Assembly: GCF_023241715.1 (NCBI RefSeq)
Contig: NZ_JALQCW010000030.1
Location: 118,177 to 182,176 of the forward strand
DNA: 64,000 bases
From: Pseudomonas morbosilactucae
GTDB taxonomy: Bacteria; Pseudomonadota; Gammaproteobacteria; Pseudomonadales; Pseudomonadaceae
Direction: 5' to 3'
The notes below the pieces were generated by a model. That model did no database searches and was not told the origin of the DNA. It saw only the letters and a list, made by a program, of their open reading frames with translations. Position 1 is the first letter of the stretch, and every line of letters starts with the position of its first letter. Below, piece by piece: positions 63,733 to 64,000 of this stretch. The translations under genes were made by a program, and so were the position numbers.

Positions 63733-63748
63733 CGCAAGACCTGTGCCA
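63733..63748 (-). promoter_or_regulatory. sigma-54 promoter of the SsuB/C/C-type importer operon
   Basis: On the minus strand it reads TGGCAC-N5-TTGCG, an exact match to the core -24 (TGGCAC) and -12 (TTGC) elements at correct spacing. Transcription would begin near 63722 and leave a leader of about 25 nt. This is the best RpoN site in the window. Confidence 0.7.
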
Positions 63749-63790
63749 CCTGCACGGCAAGATTGTGCGACGTTATTGGGGGGGCTGTTG

Positions 63791-64000
63791 TGTAGGAGCT
63801 GGCTTGCCAGCGATGGCGGGTTTAAGGGCGCTGCAAGCGTCAAGTTGCAAGCTTCAAGGGCCCTATCGCCGGCAAGCCGGCTCCTACAGGTGGGGGGCGT
63901 CGGTGAGACGGGGTTGGGTCTGACGTGTTGGGGAGGATGTCGTGTAGGAGCTGGCTTGCCAGCGATGGCGGGTTTAAGGGCGCTGCAAGCGTCAAGTTGC
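63791..64000. repeat. REP-type elements in a 152-bp direct repeat
   Basis: The unit starting TGTAGGAGCTGGCTTGCCAG at 63791 recurs at 63943 and is identical for the 58 bases left before the window ends. Inside the first unit an inverted partner (ATCGCCGGCAAGCCGGCTCC, 63865-63884, within a longer match 63861-63888) faces the leading arm, giving the head-to-head pair typical of Pseudomonas REP doublets. The tract lies upstream of the sigma-54 promoter and contains no gene. Confidence 0.8.

Noticed and set aside
1..64000. Search for tRNA, rRNA, phage or insertion-sequence genes
   Set aside because: No transposase, integrase, phage structural protein or recognisable tRNA/rRNA sequence was seen on either strand.

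Overview
The window looks like chromosome of a fluorescent-group Pseudomonas. It has high GC, uniform codon use, many LysR/GntR/AraC/LuxR regulators, dense ABC transporters, an OprD-type porin, a FAN1/DinG-like pair, a Roc/Sad-type two-component locus and Pseudomonas REP sequences. I see no tRNA, rRNA, phage, transposase or CRISPR. About 54 protein genes are supported.

Layout. 1-5 kb: 3' end of an Ldh-type reductase, a DUF883 protein, a LysR regulator divergent from a nitrilase, a GNAT acetyltransferase and another LysR. 5-10.3 kb: an amine or amino-alcohol catabolic set (APC permease, iron alcohol dehydrogenase, betaine-aldehyde-type dehydrogenase) and a LysR gene. 10.4-22.6 kb: MFS exporter, glutaminase, allophanate hydrolase with a GntR regulator, LEA2 lipoprotein, NCS2 purine/pyrimidine permease, FeaR-like AraC regulator, LuxR regulator, APC permease and a DmpA-type aminopeptidase. 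22.8-26.7 kb: FAN1 nuclease overlapping a nuclease-helicase. 26.7-34.4 kb: a Roc/Sad-like signalling operon with two sensor kinases, a receiver-EAL protein and a NarL-type regulator.

34.6-63.7 kb is dominated by transport genes, many of a sulfur-scavenging type: molbindin, 2OG-Fe oxygenase and methionine-type ABC importer; an SsuABC-like importer with a divergent second binding protein; a ribose-type ABC importer with an OprD porin; a Liv-type ABC importer with a decayed AMP-ligase; and an FMN monooxygenase with an SsuB/C/C-type importer. Good sigma-54 (-24/-12) matches precede two Ssu-like operons, with weaker ones before other units. An identical 15-bp palindrome (TTTTATGGAATAAAA) precedes the molbindin operon and the monooxygenase gene. 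I infer that much of this block answers sulfur limitation, through RpoN and perhaps CysB.

The most unusual gene is at 39860-40369. It encodes a 169-residue protein with 71 Met and 15 Cys, built from an internal duplication and followed by a strong terminator. It lies directly downstream of the methionine-type importer.

Four genes (iron alcohol dehydrogenase, a LysR gene, a LuxR gene and one sensor kinase) each carry an apparent single-base loss at a G/C run. This pattern suggests indel errors in the assembly as much as true pseudogenes.
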